A stretch of DNA of 64,000 bases, from NCBI RefSeq assembly GCF_030867095.1, contig NC_081824.1, positions 137,917,433 to 137,981,432 on the forward strand, given 5' to 3'. The position numbers were made by a program, and so were the translations under genes. This document shows positions 22,413 through 35,086 of this stretch, piece after piece; the first letter of the stretch is position 1; every line of letters begins with the position of its first letter. This DNA is from Alligator mississippiensis (taxonomy: Eukaryota; Chordata; Crocodylia; Alligatoridae). The notes beneath the pieces were generated by a model. The model had not been told where the DNA came from and searched no databases. It saw only the letters and a list, made by a program, of their open reading frames with translations.

Positions 22413-23564
22413 GTTCTCTGGAAAGAAGGGGCAGGAGTTATATAGTGGAACTAACCAGACTTGCAGCCAGGGGTAGAGTAACATTTTAGAGGTCTTCTGT
22501 TGTAAGAACTAGCAGCTGAAAAAGGCTGAGCTGTACACGCAGCACCTGAATTATTCTGGAGGGAGGGGAGGGGAGATCTCTGTCAATAGGGCTATGAGGC
22601 AGTGTACCTGGAGTGCTGCATTACTGAGGAAATGGCTGAGGATGGTTAGTGAAGGGTGATGAATACTGTCATGGGGACAGGTTGATTAGAGGAAAAGTAA
22701 GCTCTCAAGTGATTGCTTGAGGGACATAAGTCTTAGAGGGGACGCCTAAAAGCATCAGGAAGGGGTGAAATTATTATTCATTGTAGTTCCAAATGTAACA
22801 CAGAGCCCTTAGGTAAAATTAAAGGGGCTGAGCTTAAGCTTAATATCAGGTTTGTGTTCTTGGTAGTAGGAGATGCTAAACTCTGGGATAATCTCCAAAG
22901 GGAAAATGGTGGCCTTCTAAGAAGTGTACTCCCATAGACTTGATGCATCCTGTCCCAGCATGTCCCCAGGCGCTTGGGTTACAAACACTGGTGCTAATAT
23001 TAATTTTCTTGCAGTAGAACCTAGATATCTCAGTTAAGCAGGATCCTTCACTGTGTTAGGCTTGGGACTGAGTATCCTTTTTTATTATTTAAAAGGCAGG
23101 TAAAGCAGTGGAGGGGCAGAAATGTGAGGGTAGGTAAGAAATGAGAAGATTTAGCACTGTGACTACCTGTGCATATAGCTGGTGAGCAAAAGTAGTAGTT
23201 CTTTTTGGAACTTTGAAAGGTAACTGGACAGATCTTGTCATCTTTATGACTCCTGCGGCAGTAATGCATTAACCAGCATGACTCAGATTTTTCTAAATGA
23301 AAAACAAGAGACTGACCTGTAATAAAAATATGGGGGTGTAAAATTTTCAGAGGCTCTTATTTTCCTTTTAAAAATGATGTTCAGGCTCTCAAAACCTCTT
23401 AAATGCCTTGAAAATGGGTTAATCTTTTCATTTAGTAGCAGTGTTTAAAACAGATTGCATTTCCTTTTGTGTGACTTTAAATTTAATAATGTGCGTTCTT
23501 AATATACAGACTTCTTAACCCTAAAGGCTATGGTAATCCAGTACTTTTCCTTTCTCTTATTTAG
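22413..23564. other. Intron 2, last part, no feature seen
   Basis: Unique-looking sequence leading to the exon 3 acceptor. Confidence 0.45.
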
Positions 23565-23689
23565 GTGACTCATCTCTGAGAAAAAGCTCTAAAACACTTT
23601 TAGAGTTCAACACTACAAGGACCTGCTCACAAGAAGGCACTGAACACATGATACAAAGCAACATTAACTTCCTTTGTGGGAAGACTCTG
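23565..23689 (+). CDS. IGF2R: IGF2R exon 3 (residues 79-120, repeat 1)
   Basis: Acceptor CTTATTTAG|G, donor CTG|GTTAGT; phase 1 in, phase 0 out. Encodes KTLLEFNTTRTC with an N-glycosylation sequon (NTT) also present in mammals, then INFLCGKTL. Intron 3 (23690-26754) is 3.1 kb and holds the inverted-repeat-ended element at 24623-25192; the rest shows nothing. Confidence 0.96.
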
Positions 23690-24622
23690 GTTAGTCTAAA
23701 GTTGCTTGTTCCCATTTCCTGCCTATTCATTTATATCTATCGAATAGCTGGACAGAGGACAGGCTTTGTTAACTGACTAGCTGTTCAGAGAGCTATGAAA
23801 AGATCATCTACTTTTTTATTTTGTGACACCTATGACTGAAGTAGTTCTTGTGAGGTTCCCACTTAGAATTCATTCTACCCTCTGAGTTTGGACCAGGAGA
23901 GTTTTGGGTCATGGATGACTTGAGTATTTTATTGGTTTCAGTGAGAAGCCCTCTTCTAGCCCTTAATGCTGCAATCCTTCTAGAAGCAGTAAAACTTTAA
24001 CAAATTGTGTACTAAAAAGAGGAAACACTCGTAAAAAATCGGCTGTAAGAGCACCTTCATAATGAAAGCTGTTGTATAAATGTTGGTCTAAGTAAGCTGT
24101 AGACTTAATGTCTAGAGAACACAACAATGATGAAGACTGCAATGTACATTTTCTTGCATGCAACTTACACCTTTCTTCCCAGCTGGGGAAAATTAGAGTA
24201 CATTATTGGCAGCCTTTTTCTTTGCATGGGTCCAGATAATTTTTGGAGGGAGCAGTGGCAACATTAATTGCTGTGGCACACAAAGTCAGACTTCTAGTAT
24301 TTACTGGTCCTCTAAGGTAAACTCTTCCTTCTTGGGACCTTCCCCAAAAGTGTTAAATTCATGGGGAACGTTATAAGCACAAAAAAATATATGGTAGCAT
24401 CTGTTTTTATGCTTAATCAAAATATAACTTAAAATGTTCAGATTTTTTTTTAGCATTTTTTCCCTCCGAATGGTTATAAGTCAATGAATTAAGTATCACA
24501 GTGATCAGAAACAAAAGTAAGTCTTTGACTAATTCTAATTTGGGGCATCAACTTGTAATACAGGTATTTAGTAGATAGCTAAAATTTCAGTTTGGAGGGG
24601 TCAGTTCTGATACTTAATACCT

Positions 24623-25192
24623 TATTTACCCAAATCCAAGATGACTTTGAATTTAAGACAGCCCCCCCAATAACTTAGATTCCATACATGGAAAATCATG
24701 GCTTTGTTTATAATTTTCCTTGTATAGAAGCTAATTATTGGGGTGTTGTCTTTAAATTTGTTTTCCCCCCACTGCTGGGGGTGGAGGGCAGGTGGCTATA
24801 TAGTCAGCTGTTTTTTCTCCCCTGCTGCCTCTGCCTACTCCCACTGCCACTTACCTTCTGGGTGGCTCTGGAGCACAGTGGCAGCCTCAGCCCAATCAGG
24901 CAGAAATAGCTGTGGTAGCTTGAGGTCAGGGCTAGGGCCAGAGCTGAAGGAAATGGAGGTGAAGGGGGAGGGAACAGGCTGCGTGGTTTCCCAGGTGTGC
25001 CACACCATGGGTCTCCGTACCCCCTTAAGATCCCTTGGCCCAGAGAAGGCAGCTCTGGCTTCAGCCCTGGGCTCAAAGTCAGGGCAGCAGCAGCAGCTGC
25101 TTGCCCTGGGCCAGTGCTTGAATCTAGGATGAGGCTTCTCCCCTCTTCCCTGATGTTGATTTGGATACCGTGCCTTGGATTCAAGATAAATA
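24623..25192. mobile_element. Possible DNA transposon with inverted ends and GC-rich interior
   Basis: The left end TATTTACCCAAATCCAAGATG and the reverse complement of the right end (TATTTATCTTGAATCCAAGGC) match imperfectly, and both are AT-rich while the interior (about 24770-25140) is GC-rich. The several 70-130-residue frames through this part on both strands overlap, share no family signature and look like composition effects. Class unknown. Confidence 0.5.
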
Positions 25193-26754
25193 CAATACAT
25201 TTCCTTAAAAGTGAACCTCCCAGACTTTCTGTCCAAAGTGATCGGAGCTCAGGGCTCTATATACAGGATGACCAGTTCATGCACTTCATTGCTTCCTGAT
25301 TTATTTGCATTTTAGATGTATGAAGTTAGTGTTGATAAGGTTTATTACACACTCTTTTCTGGAAAGTGGGCTGACTTAACTGTGTTCGCACTTTGTGTTA
25401 TGATATGATCCGGGTTTGCACAAAAGATTCACTCCTTGCTTGTCAGGCATTGGCAAGAGGATGCTGAGAGATGTTGAACTGTGTTTCAGCTTGTCCCAAT
25501 ATAGCTTCCCAGTCTTGGAACCTTTTTCAGCAAATGGCCCTTACGTGCAGTTTTGTTAGAAATGTGGTGTTTGTATGCATGCTTCCTGATCCTGATGAAC
25601 TTAGGAGACTTTAAAAAAATCTTCCTGGGATGTTGCAAAAAGGCTTGCAGCTTTGACAACATGCCCCTTTCCCAGTGCAATAGCTCATCAGATTGTTGAC
25701 CAGCTCTAACTATAGCAGTTGGTGTAAATGGCATAATTTTGTTAAAGCTCCTGAAAGGTTCACTTGACCAGTCACTCCCATAGTTAAGGTGTTCTCCTGT
25801 TGGCTGGCTGGCACATCTTGTTTCAGAAGTAGGATATGGAGAACTAATATAGACAAGGCACAGGGATCCTTTCCAACTGAGAAATAGCAGGGAAGCAATG
25901 GGAAGTAGTACTGACTGCTGCCTGGGACCTTTTGTAGGTAAAGAAAGAGTTGGTTTCCGAGACTGTTTAGCCGTGTCTATTTCATACACGTATTATCTGT
26001 AATTGCCTTTAAAAATAAGCTGTTGCTGTGGAACTGCAAAAACTAATAGCAAAGGCAGGGTTAGGCTTGGTTCAGATTCACTTTCTTTACACGCACAGAA
26101 ATTAGCTCTTCCTATGCTCCTGCATGTAGTAGGAGAAGAGATTTAGTTCTTCCTACCTTAACTGCTACCTGGCTTGGTTGACAAATGACAGACAAATATA
26201 CTGTTCATTGATACTACGGTAGGGAGATATAGAAAAGCAACATACTGTCTTCCTATGCTTTCTCCATTGGACCTTAAAGAATCATGGGGACCAGAGACCT
26301 GCTTTTTAGAAATGTTTAAACATTTCTAACTCCTTCTTACTTTTAATGGGAGTTGTGGGTGCTCAGTCCCTGTGAAAATAAAGTGATCTGGTCTCTGCTG
26401 CTAAAATACGCAGTATAGACTATGCCTGTTCAGATTGGGAGGTGTTAATTTTAAGGACTCAAGTACAGCCTAGCAATTGGGACTTGCTGCTCCTTGGCAG
26501 AATGCCTCTGCCTGTGCTGTCTTAACAGGTCAGTCATTTAGTTAGACAGAACACTAAAAACACCGAACAGCACAAATTCATTTACGTGTTTTTAATATCC
26601 ACCCATGTCATTTCTGCTGCCATGCTTACGGGAAAGGCTGCGTTTCAAAGAAATTGGTACCAGCAAAATTGGTTTTTATTCTTTTTTTATTTTACACTTT
26701 TTTAATGTAGTGAAACTGAAAACCAACTTCTGATTCTGTACCCTTCTAAAACAG

Positions 26755-26853
26755 GGAACCCCTGAATTTGTGACTGCAACTGAGTGTGTGCACTACTTTG
26801 AATGGAGGACCTTTGTTGCTTGCAAGAAGGACTTATTTAAAGCTAAAAAAGAG
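26755..26853 (+). CDS. IGF2R: IGF2R exon 4 (residues 121-153, end of repeat 1)
   Basis: Acceptor AAAACAG|G, donor GAG|GTAATG; phase 0 both sides. Encodes [16 protein letters not shown], essentially identical to mammals, and so one of the best anchors for the identification. Intron 4 (26854-27442) contains a C20-A13 tract (26886-26918) just after the donor and nothing else notable. Confidence 0.97.
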
Positions 26854-26885
26854 GTAATGAATACTTAATGTATGCACAAATAACT

Positions 26886-26918
26886 CCCCCCCCCCCCCCC
26901 CCCCCAAAAAAAAAAAAA
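26886..26918. repeat. C20-A13 mononucleotide tract
   Basis: Twenty C followed directly by thirteen A, starting 33 bases after the exon 4 donor. Confidence 0.95.
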
Positions 26919-27442
26919 GTTAGAATTGCATGATGGGGAGTAAGTGGTTTAACAATCAGCTGGTCAAGTCACTACTTCTGCTTCTATTTTCAGTATGTGT
27001 GGAGTGGGTGTTTTAAAATGTTCTTATGTATGGTGAGTCTTAATACTGAGTGTAGCTTTGTTACTTAGGGCAACTTTAAAGAGAAGCTTATTTCAAGGGT
27101 ATGCCAACCTTTGTTTAGAAGTTTAAAATTCAGAGTCTGGTAGAAAAAATACTTAATTCTCAACTGACAGTGTCTTTTGAGCAATTTTGAGCATGCTTTG
27201 CATTCTCTATCCTTGTGACTTAGCTTCTCTGCACAACAAAACTATGCACTAGTTGGTATCGTTTGGATTTACATTTTTGTTGGGAGCCTAGTGCTTAAAA
27301 CTTTCATTTCTGGGGAAACTTCCTGCTGCTTGTCTTTTCATTAAAAAAAAACCAAAACAAAACAAAAAAACCCCAGTGTTTCTCAGTGGTTGTTTGTATG
27401 GTCTGAATCTGGAATTTTAACTTACTTGTTTAACTTTCTTAG

Positions 27443-27572
27443 GTACCTTGCTATGTTTTTGATGGCCCTTGGAAGAAACATGACTTGAATCCACTGATCA
27501 AGATTTCAGGGAGCTACTTGGTGGATGACTCGGATGATGATTCTTTGTATATTAATGTCTGCAGAGACATAG
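27443..27572 (+). CDS. IGF2R: IGF2R exon 5 (residues 154-197, start of repeat 2)
   Basis: Acceptor TTTCTTAG|G, donor ATAG|GTCTGA (a weaker GT donor); phase 0 in, phase 1 out. Encodes [19 protein letters not shown] and [20 protein letters not shown], matching repeat 2. Intron 5 (27573-28966, 1.4 kb) shows no recognised element. Confidence 0.96.
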
Positions 27573-28966
27573 GTCTGAACTTCTTTCTATATAGCATCAT
27601 AAGTGTGTCAATCATAACAGCCCATACAGCCTCTGGGCAAGCCTGTCCACTTTTCGTTAGCTTAACTGCTGTTTTCTAGAATGTTTGATTGAAACTTTGC
27701 AGAAAGGGCAGCCTTCAGGTAATAGAAAACTTAAATGGTCTCCTTTCTGTGCTTGGGTGAGGATGTTTTAAAACAACAGCCCTGCATGCAGCATCTTTTC
27801 TGAGACTGCCAACAGAGTTGTGGTGGTGGTCTCGCTACTGCCATCTGCCAAATTGGAATGGGACTGAGACCACAAATCATAGGCTAATAGATGGATATCT
27901 TAATTTTAAAGATCATTAATCCAGCTGAATGCTACAGTGAGACTACTTTAAAGTAGCATTTAGAGTGCACACTGAAGGTATGGGCCTAAAGTTAAATATG
28001 CTTAAGTGTTTAGGTGGTTTGTAATCCTCATTTGCTAGGTGTGGGGGAAATGAAGACAGTATAAGGGATTGTTATGGAGAAATAAGCTTGAAATCTTATC
28101 GGGTGCATGCATGTGGACAAGGGTGTTCTTCTAGTCGGCTCCAATTTTAGTTATCTGTATTTCCTGGGCACTTCTGGAAATGTGTTCTTCTGATTAACAA
28201 AATTGTTTAGACATTGCTATTTCAAATTTTGTTGGTCTGAAACTTGACATTGGATATTGTAGTCTGAGCTGCACATCTAAAACTAAATGGCTCATAAAAT
28301 ATTATTACACTGTTCTGTCCTTTGCTCTGGAAGGCAAATTACCTAATTATTTCCCCCTTATTGGGGAGAACCTTAAACCCTCCCAAAATACAGAATGATG
28401 CCTCCCTTGGGAGAAGTTCATATAATAGGACATGTATGATATTTGCCTCAAGTCTTTTTGAGAGTTACTCCTCCAGTATGCAAAACTATTAACCCTTAAT
28501 AAGCATGCAGTTGGAATCCATTATAGTTATAGCTAAATCATTTTATCAGGGTGGCTTTGACGGGAGTGTTAAACTCCACTTGCTTGATGTAACCTTGATC
28601 CTCTAACTTGGGTTGTTTTTTCTGTCAGTGATACTATTATAATAGTACATTTCAAATGGCTAGTTGTAACCATTTCAGTTATGTCATGACAGGTTCAGGC
28701 AGAAATAGAGGAAGTGCATGTTTTTTCTTTTTGTCCTCTGGTTTCAGCAGTCTTTATTTTAGCTTTGGTTTGCCAAAAGAAATCTTTGGAAAACTACAGT
28801 TTGGAGATTTTTTTTTAAGGGGAGGGGTAATTTCAGAAGCGTAAAGCCAACTTTGTAATGGAACAGCTTCATAATGGAACTAAACCTTTACCCACTCCTG
28901 CTGCAATTCATACCTCGCAGTACTACAACAAACACTGTATATGAGTGTTCATATCTCTTTAAACAG

Positions 28967-29087
28967 AAAGCTCAGATGATGAGACCAGAAGATGCCCTGA
29001 AGGTAGTGCTGCTTGTTTGTTGAAGAAAGGCCATGCATTTGATGTTGGCCGCCCCAAAGAACAACTGAAACTGCTTGGCAAAGACAG
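28967..29087 (+). CDS. IGF2R: IGF2R exon 6 (residues 197-237, repeat 2)
   Basis: Acceptor TTTAAACAG|A, donor ACAG|GTACTT; phase 1 in, phase 2 out. Encodes GSAACLLKKGHAFDVGRPKE, corresponding to the AACL-F-VG segment of repeat 2. Intron 6 (29088-30951) carries two CR1 tails and a hAT-like element. Confidence 0.96.
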
Positions 29088-29330
29088 GTACTTGTAAATG
29101 CCTGAAAATTGTATGTCTGAATTCATAAGGGCTTCTCTTTGTCCACAAATCCAGAGTAATTTAATTTATTACTTGGGTGGCATAGGGCTTCCATTAACTG
29201 AATATACTGTATATTTAAATTAAAAAAGAGAATAGCAAGGCTATGGCTTCTTTGTGGACCAGGTTTTTAAGCCTACTTATTTTTTTTTTCATCTCCCTGG
29301 GTTTTCTCTGCAGCATGAGGCAATATTTTA

Positions 29331-29430
29331 TCATAGAAAATTAGGGTTGGAAGGGACCTCAGGAGGTAATCTCATAGTTTCATAGTAGCTAGGGTCAGGA
29401 GAGACCTGAACAGATCTCAGACCAACCAAA
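29331..29430 (-). mobile_element. Two abutting CR1 3' tails, antisense
   Basis: The first tail has TCATAGAAAATTAGGGTTGG and AAGGGACCTCAGGAGGT (29331-29368). The second has TTTCATAGTAGCTAGGGTC and GAGACCTGAACAG (from about 29371). They represent different CR1 subfamilies, each under 70 bp. Confidence 0.8.
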
Positions 29431-30422
29431 CAGATTCTAATGTTTCAATTGGGGAAGGCATGGGGTTTTATTGGGGGTTGGGCAGAGAGGTGTATGGGGT
29501 GTATAGCAGTGCCAGAGGTGTGGGGGAGGGATAACATAACATTCTGCTTTCAAATACTGGATTTCTTGGGCTTATTCTTACCACTGCTGCCTGTAGGACT
29601 TCGCAGTATTCCCTTTCTTGATACCATGGACCATGTGTGCACCAGACTGGGATAGGAACAAGGTCTCTGGAATCTAGCTAAAAATCGCAGTTGCTTTCTG
29701 ACCTGAATATCTGCCTTGAGGTTCTGTTATCCTAGATTTTTATACTAGTCTGTGGGTGCATGGGTGGGGGGGGAGGGGAGAATGACAAATGTTTGAAGCT
29801 CTTGCATGCTGCAATAGGAGACAGAGAAGCCTGTGAGGAAGTTGACAGTTCGTACTCCATATTGGAGTTTGAATAGTGCATGATTAGGAAAGGCCTGGCC
29901 CCCTCTTCAAGCACTGAGGAGATGACAATAATGAACATCTGTTCACTAACAGAGCACAGTGTCTGCTGTGCATAAAATGGTGTCAGAGTTTGTTAGGGTG
30001 GAGAGCAGAATGTAATGGTGTAATTAACTGTTATATGCACAAAGGGGTCCAACTCAAGCTGTCCCAGCTTTTCAGATGGGGATTAGGTTGCCACAGTCAG
30101 TAAGCTTTAGAGGGATTTGCTGGCAGCAGAAGAATGAATGGTGAGACTTTGAAAGCTTTGCCTCTGTTTCAAGTTAGGGAGGAGAGGAATCTGACCAGAA
30201 CATACATCTGTTCACCTTTTTCCCTTCTTATCCCCGATTCTGGTGTCAACCTCTTGTATCATTTTTCCCTCCCTTCCCCCTTGCCCTTCAACATCAGATA
30301 TATCATTAATGCCCTCCACCTTCCTACTTCTTCTGCTCAGCCAGTCCAAGTCTTTCTTCTCTTGGTCTGACTTGTCCCTTTCATTGACTTGTACCCCTGA
30401 TGGGAGAGGGTGTCATTCAGAG

Positions 30423-30678
30423 TAGTGGTTCTCAACCTCTTTTGTACCAGGACCCATTTGTAAACATCAGTGTTGAGTCCCGACCCTTCACTCCCAACCT
30501 GTTGCCCTCTGCCTCCAGCCCTCCAGTGTGGAACTCTGCCAGCCTGTAAGGGAAAAGCCACATTTTCATACACTTTTCTCCTTTAAAGGAGAATCCATTT
30601 TTAAAGTTCTTGCCCCTTTCATGTATCCTTGTGACCCAACCCACCTTTGGGTTGCGACCCACAGGCTGAGAAACGCTG
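30423..30678. mobile_element. hAT-like DNA element with near-perfect 8-bp target duplication
   Basis: Starts TAGTGGTTCTCAACCTC and ends GGCTGAGAAACGCTG, an imperfect terminal inverted repeat. Flanking 8-mers ATTCAGAG (30415-30422) and ATCTAGAG (30679-30686) agree at 6 of 8. Interior has TTTGGGTTGCGACCCACAGG, typical of Charlie-type elements. Confidence 0.75.
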
Positions 30679-30951
30679 ATCTAGAGCATAGGGGACCTGA
30701 CTAACCTACTTTCTCTGAATGTTCTCATGCCCAGATCTGGCTTTCAGCCATAGAGGGAAAAATTCCTGCTGAACACTGGGCTGAAGTTTATGGAAGAAAC
30801 TAGCTGTGACACTACAAGTCTGTACTAAAGGTGCAAGAACTTGTGTGCTGTCTGCCCCCTCACCCTGTGACGTGCCTTTAGTATACTTCATCCATTTATA
30901 GTTGGAATAACTTACTCTGACTCCCCCTCTTTTTTTCTTTTGTCTTTTCAG

Positions 30952-31066
30952 GCTTGTGCTGAGTTATGAGAAAGTATACAGTGAAGAAGAGATCCCAGAC
31001 TTCTGTTTGGGCCATAACCCAGCAGTGACTATTACTTTTGTGTGCCCATCCAAAAGAGGGGGAGAG
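30952..31066 (+). CDS. IGF2R: IGF2R exon 7 (residues 237-275, repeat 2)
   Basis: Acceptor TCTTTTCAG|G, donor GAG|GTAATG; phase 2 in, phase 0 out. Encodes [19 protein letters not shown] and [15 protein letters not shown], matching the VTITFVCPS core of repeat 2. Intron 7 (31067-33379) contains a sense CR1 fragment at 32015-32645. Confidence 0.96.
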
Positions 31067-32014
31067 GTAATGACTGTTGTTTTGTAACTTGTTTGCATTG
31101 GCATCATTTTGTTAGCTGTGGGGTTGAGGAGGGGAGCCAATACTTGTCTTCTGTCAGGGTCCTGAAACTGTCTTTTTAAGGTACTCGTGAACCTTGGTCA
31201 ATGCGCCAAAAAAAAAAAAAGTTTTTTCTCATTGTCTTAGTTAAGGGAGACCAGGATTCCCATTTTTGCATTTCAGCTTATGCCTCTATTGGGAATAGCC
31301 CAGAAGTTGAATAAACAGATACCCCACTCTTTTATACAATGGAATGTTATCCCTAGGCAATGAGGTCTGCTTGCTAACAAGTGCTTTTGTCCAACTTCAT
31401 TTGTGTGACATGCTCCCTGTTTTATTTGTTTCCATATCAGTCTGACCTTTTGTCTTGTATCTTTTTTTACCCATGTCCTTATCTAGTAAACAAGTGTCAT
31501 ATGCTGCCTTTCTAACGGGAACTCATCCACATATATTAAATGTTCTGCTTAAAATAATTGTCATGTGAGAATTAAAGACTTTAATATATCTACCAACATC
31601 TGTGTGTTCTCTAGCTCATACAATGCCATGTGATCTTGGCAACAAGGCCTTTCTTAACCAGACTGAAGTGAACATTGCTTATGCTGCTTCACTTCCTCTG
31701 AGTGCCCTGGCCTGTTTAGGTGGAGGCTGGCGAAAAGTAAACTGTTTTTGATGGGCCATGTTATAGCCTGTTTGTCCCTTTCCCTGACCCTAGGTAACTA
31801 TCTGCACTTCAGTGTGCCTTTTCTCTTAGACTGGGGATACCCCTTTTCCCTCCCCACTGTCACTTCTGATATGTTTCGTTCTACTGTGATGATACAAGTA
31901 GACTTATCTATTCTGCTCTTGCCCTTCCACTCTTAGCCAGGTCTGGGGCATGCATTTGACCATTGCTTATGGGGAAGCAAACATACAGAAAGTAGACTTA
32001 CAGAAAGTAGACCC

Positions 32015-32645
32015 AGGGTAGCGGGCAAAGCTAACCAAACTGTGGCGTGCATCCACTGATGCATCTCGAGCAAAACCAGGAAAGTCATCCTCCCACTTTA
32101 CTCGGCTCTGGTGAGACCGCAGATGGAGTACTGCGTCCAGTTTTGGGCCCCCCACTTTAGGAAGGATGTGGAGAAGCTTGAGAGAGTTCAGAGGAGAGCC
32201 ACTCGTATGACCCAAGGCCTGGAGGGAAGGCCATACAAGAAGAGGCTGAGGGACTTGGGACTTTTCAGTCTGGAGAAGAGAAGGCTCAGGGGGGACTTGG
32301 TGGCAGCCTTCCTCTTTGTAAGAGGGGTTCATCAGGACCTGGGAGAACATCTATTCACCAGGGCTCCCCAAGGGATAACAAGGTCTAGTGGCCATAAATT
32401 CCAGGAAGGCTATTTTAGACTGGATACAAGAAAAAAGTTGTTTACGGTGCTTGTGTTCAGGGTCTGGAACAAACTCCCCCCAGAGATGGCGCAAGCATCT
32501 ACTCTGGACTCCTTCAAAAAATAGCTGGATTAATTTCTTGCTGGGGTCACCTGATCCCAGCTGACTTCCCGCCTGTGGCAGGGGGGCTGGACCTGATGAT
32601 CTCATGAGGTCCCTTCCAGCCCCTAATGTCTATGAAATCTATGGA
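32015..32645 (+). mobile_element. CR1 LINE 3' fragment, sense, with intact 138-codon remnant
   Basis: An open frame at 32111-32524 encodes [54 protein letters not shown] and FRVWNKLPPEM, the C-terminal end of CR1 ORF2. It runs to the natural end of the ORF, so this copy has decayed little. It is followed by a 3' end with GGGGCTGGACCTGATGATC. Confidence 0.93.
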
Positions 32646-33379
32646 ATGAAAGCAGTTCTCAAAAACTCCCCTTCTAAAGCCTGTGAACAATTACAGAGTT
32701 TGTGTGATAGTTTCTTTCTTATTACATATCATTGGTTGGATGACTTATATTTTTTTTTAGTTTCTTTTGATCATACTGTTTTCAGGAGTGGTTCAGAATA
32801 CTCCTGTACAAGAAGTTGTTTTACAGAAATGAAGGAGGACAGTGGGATGTGTTCTGCCCCACTTCCCCAAAATGTGTAGGGGGGTGTAGAATGGACCTTT
32901 ATTATACTCCTCCCCCTCCTATCTGCTCGCTGACTATATGACCTGCAGTTAAAATGATTGCATCCTGGTTTTGAGTCTGGCTCTGGTGTAATCTGTTTAG
33001 GCAGTTGTAGTCTTTCTGTGGTCTGTTAGTTGGAACGTGTTTGCCAGTCTCCAGGGTGGTGGTACATGACTTCCTCTTCAAAGCACTTTTAGAAACACTA
33101 GTCGGAAAATACTTGTATAGGTGTAAGTTCAAGTGATGTTGGTCTTATTAAGTCAGCTCTTAACTGAATTAATCTTTCTTAGACTGTCTTCAGATTTTCT
33201 GTCAAGTCCTCAAATACATCCTATCCCAAGTCTCTCACTTCGGAGACTGGAGTATCCCCTAATTGTGGAGGTGTTGCTTTAAGTGTGTAGTCCCTTGAGG
33301 TCTTATGACATATGTTAGTGCTTGAACTCTCTGTATTGAATCTCACTTACAACTTTAATCATGTTCACTTCTGCATCAG

Positions 33380-33542
33380 AGCACAAGCCCCAAACTCACT
33401 GCCAAAATCAACTGCCGGTATGAAATTGAATGGGTTACAGAGTATGCCTGTCACCGGGATTACCTGGAGAGTAGAAACTGTAGTCTCACCAATGAGCAGC
33501 ATGATATCTCCATTGACTTGACGCCACTTACTCAGCCTCCAG
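33380..33542 (+). CDS. IGF2R: IGF2R exon 8 (residues 276-330, end of repeat 2, start of repeat 3)
   Basis: Acceptor TTCTGCATCAG|A, donor CCAG|GTAAAT; phase 0 in, phase 1 out. Encodes [20 protein letters not shown] and then [17 protein letters not shown], with an NCS sequon. Intron 8 is only 215 bp. Confidence 0.97.
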
Positions 33543-33757
33543 GTAAATTCCTTCTTTTTGCTTAAAGAAGACAGAGGAATGAATGTAGTTTCAGGCCAGT
33601 TGCTGATGGCCAAAAATGGAGCTTTGGGATAGTGTCTGGTGTGTTGGCATTTGGGACTGAAATACTGATGCAAATACCACTGATCTGCTTCTAGCACATG
33701 TTCCAGGCCATTGCTTTGCTGGAACACTGAATTTTTTTTTCTTTCCTTGTTTCTTAG

Positions 33758-33938
33758 GTTATGTCACACCTTATATGGCCAAAGATGAGAGACAAGAGTA
33801 TTACTATTACTTGAATATATGTGGGAAAACCACTGCAGGAAACTGCCGGGATAATGGAGGATATGTTTCATCTTGCCAAGTGAAATCTAGTAATTACCAA
33901 CAAAAAGTAGCAGGAAAATTTGAAAACCAAACCCTTAG
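33758..33938 (+). CDS. IGF2R: IGF2R exon 9 (residues 330-390, repeat 3, M6P-site Gln370)
   Basis: Acceptor TTTCTTAG|G, donor CTTAG|GTGAGT; phase 1 in, phase 2 out. Encodes EYYYYLNICG and VSSCQVKSSN; the Gln of CQVK (residue 370) aligns with the sugar-contacting Gln of mammalian repeat 3. An NQT sequon is kept. Intron 9 (33939-34982) shows nothing recognised. Confidence 0.97.
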
Positions 33939-34982
33939 GTGAGTAAAGAATTCCCTACACATACTTGAGTCATACTAAATCACTACATAAATACTCAGTA
34001 TGGAAGAATAAATTATATCTGATAGAAAGTGACTCTTATGTACAAATCTTAAAATACAGTAATGTCATAGATAGTAACTAATGCATCCATTAGGAAAATT
34101 AGTTGTTTCTGTGACTGTTTAAACGTAAAAGCTATGAGTGCTGTGCCAGACTAGCAACTGTGGGGTTTTCAAGCAAGCACTAAAGCAGCTCTCCAGAGAT
34201 GGGAGTGTGAAGTATTTTTATTTTTGCCTTAAAGTGTTTCACTGGCAGTATTGCATCATAATCTTGTTGGTGCTAAATTGTGTAGAATAAAGAATACACA
34301 AGGGAATTTGCTGCAGGTGCTTCACCTTTGTGCTTCAAATGTACCTTTGTCACGAGGTTCTTTTATCAGTGTGTGGAAGGAGGCATGATTTCTCATGTAA
34401 AGATAAAAATGCAAAGGCCACCTGAATAAAAATGATTTTACATTAAAAAGACTGTTTTTCCAATAAATATAAGACATAATACTTTAAGGGGAAAAAAGTT
34501 ATTGCTCTTAGCAGACATAATGGTTTATTTTGTAGGTAAATGGCATTGAACTAATTATTTTTTATTTATATTTTAATTTTTTTTCTGGACAAGATGTAAT
34601 CTTGTCATAAAATGAATTGTGGAACTTGGAACTCTTTTCTTACTGTTGTAACATCTTGCATTAATTTTATATCAGTGCAAACTGGAATGCAAGATGCAAG
34701 GCACTCAAAGTAGACATTATTGCTCGGTGTTTTTTCTGAATATGTATACAGCAAAACGTCTCAATTATGGTTGATGCAATCATTTGGTAGGGCAAGACAA
34801 GGAGTTAGGCTTTTGCTGTAGTGGAAACCTCAGTTAGTGCCGAGTCACAGCTTCTTTTCCTGTAATGAAAGAAACAGTAGTTGAATTGCATGAGCTGGAT
34901 CTCCGTTAGTTGTGGGCAAAATGATAGTTATGTCTGACAATGCCTTTTTAAAATACCAATCTAAATCTTTGGTTTCTGTTAG

Positions 34983-35086
34983 GTATTCAGATGGGGACCT
35001 CACTTTGACTTATCCAAATGGTGATGCATGCAGCTCTGGCTTTCAGCGGATGACCGTTATAAACTTTGAATGCAATGAAACAGCAA
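34983..35086 (+). CDS. IGF2R: IGF2R exon 10 (residues 390-425, repeat 3, M6P-site Arg412)
   Basis: Acceptor TTTCTGTTAG|G, donor GCAA|GTGAGT; phase 2 in, phase 1 out. Encodes [20 protein letters not shown] and [10 protein letters not shown]; Arg412 in FQRM is the essential repeat 3 arginine. Intron 10 (35087-37180) is largely a sense CR1. Confidence 0.97.

Noticed and set aside
14530-23564. A CpG-island imprinting control region in intron 2, as in mouse
   Set aside because: No CpG-dense stretch was seen in this intron. Imprinting of IGF2R is a therian trait, so none is expected.
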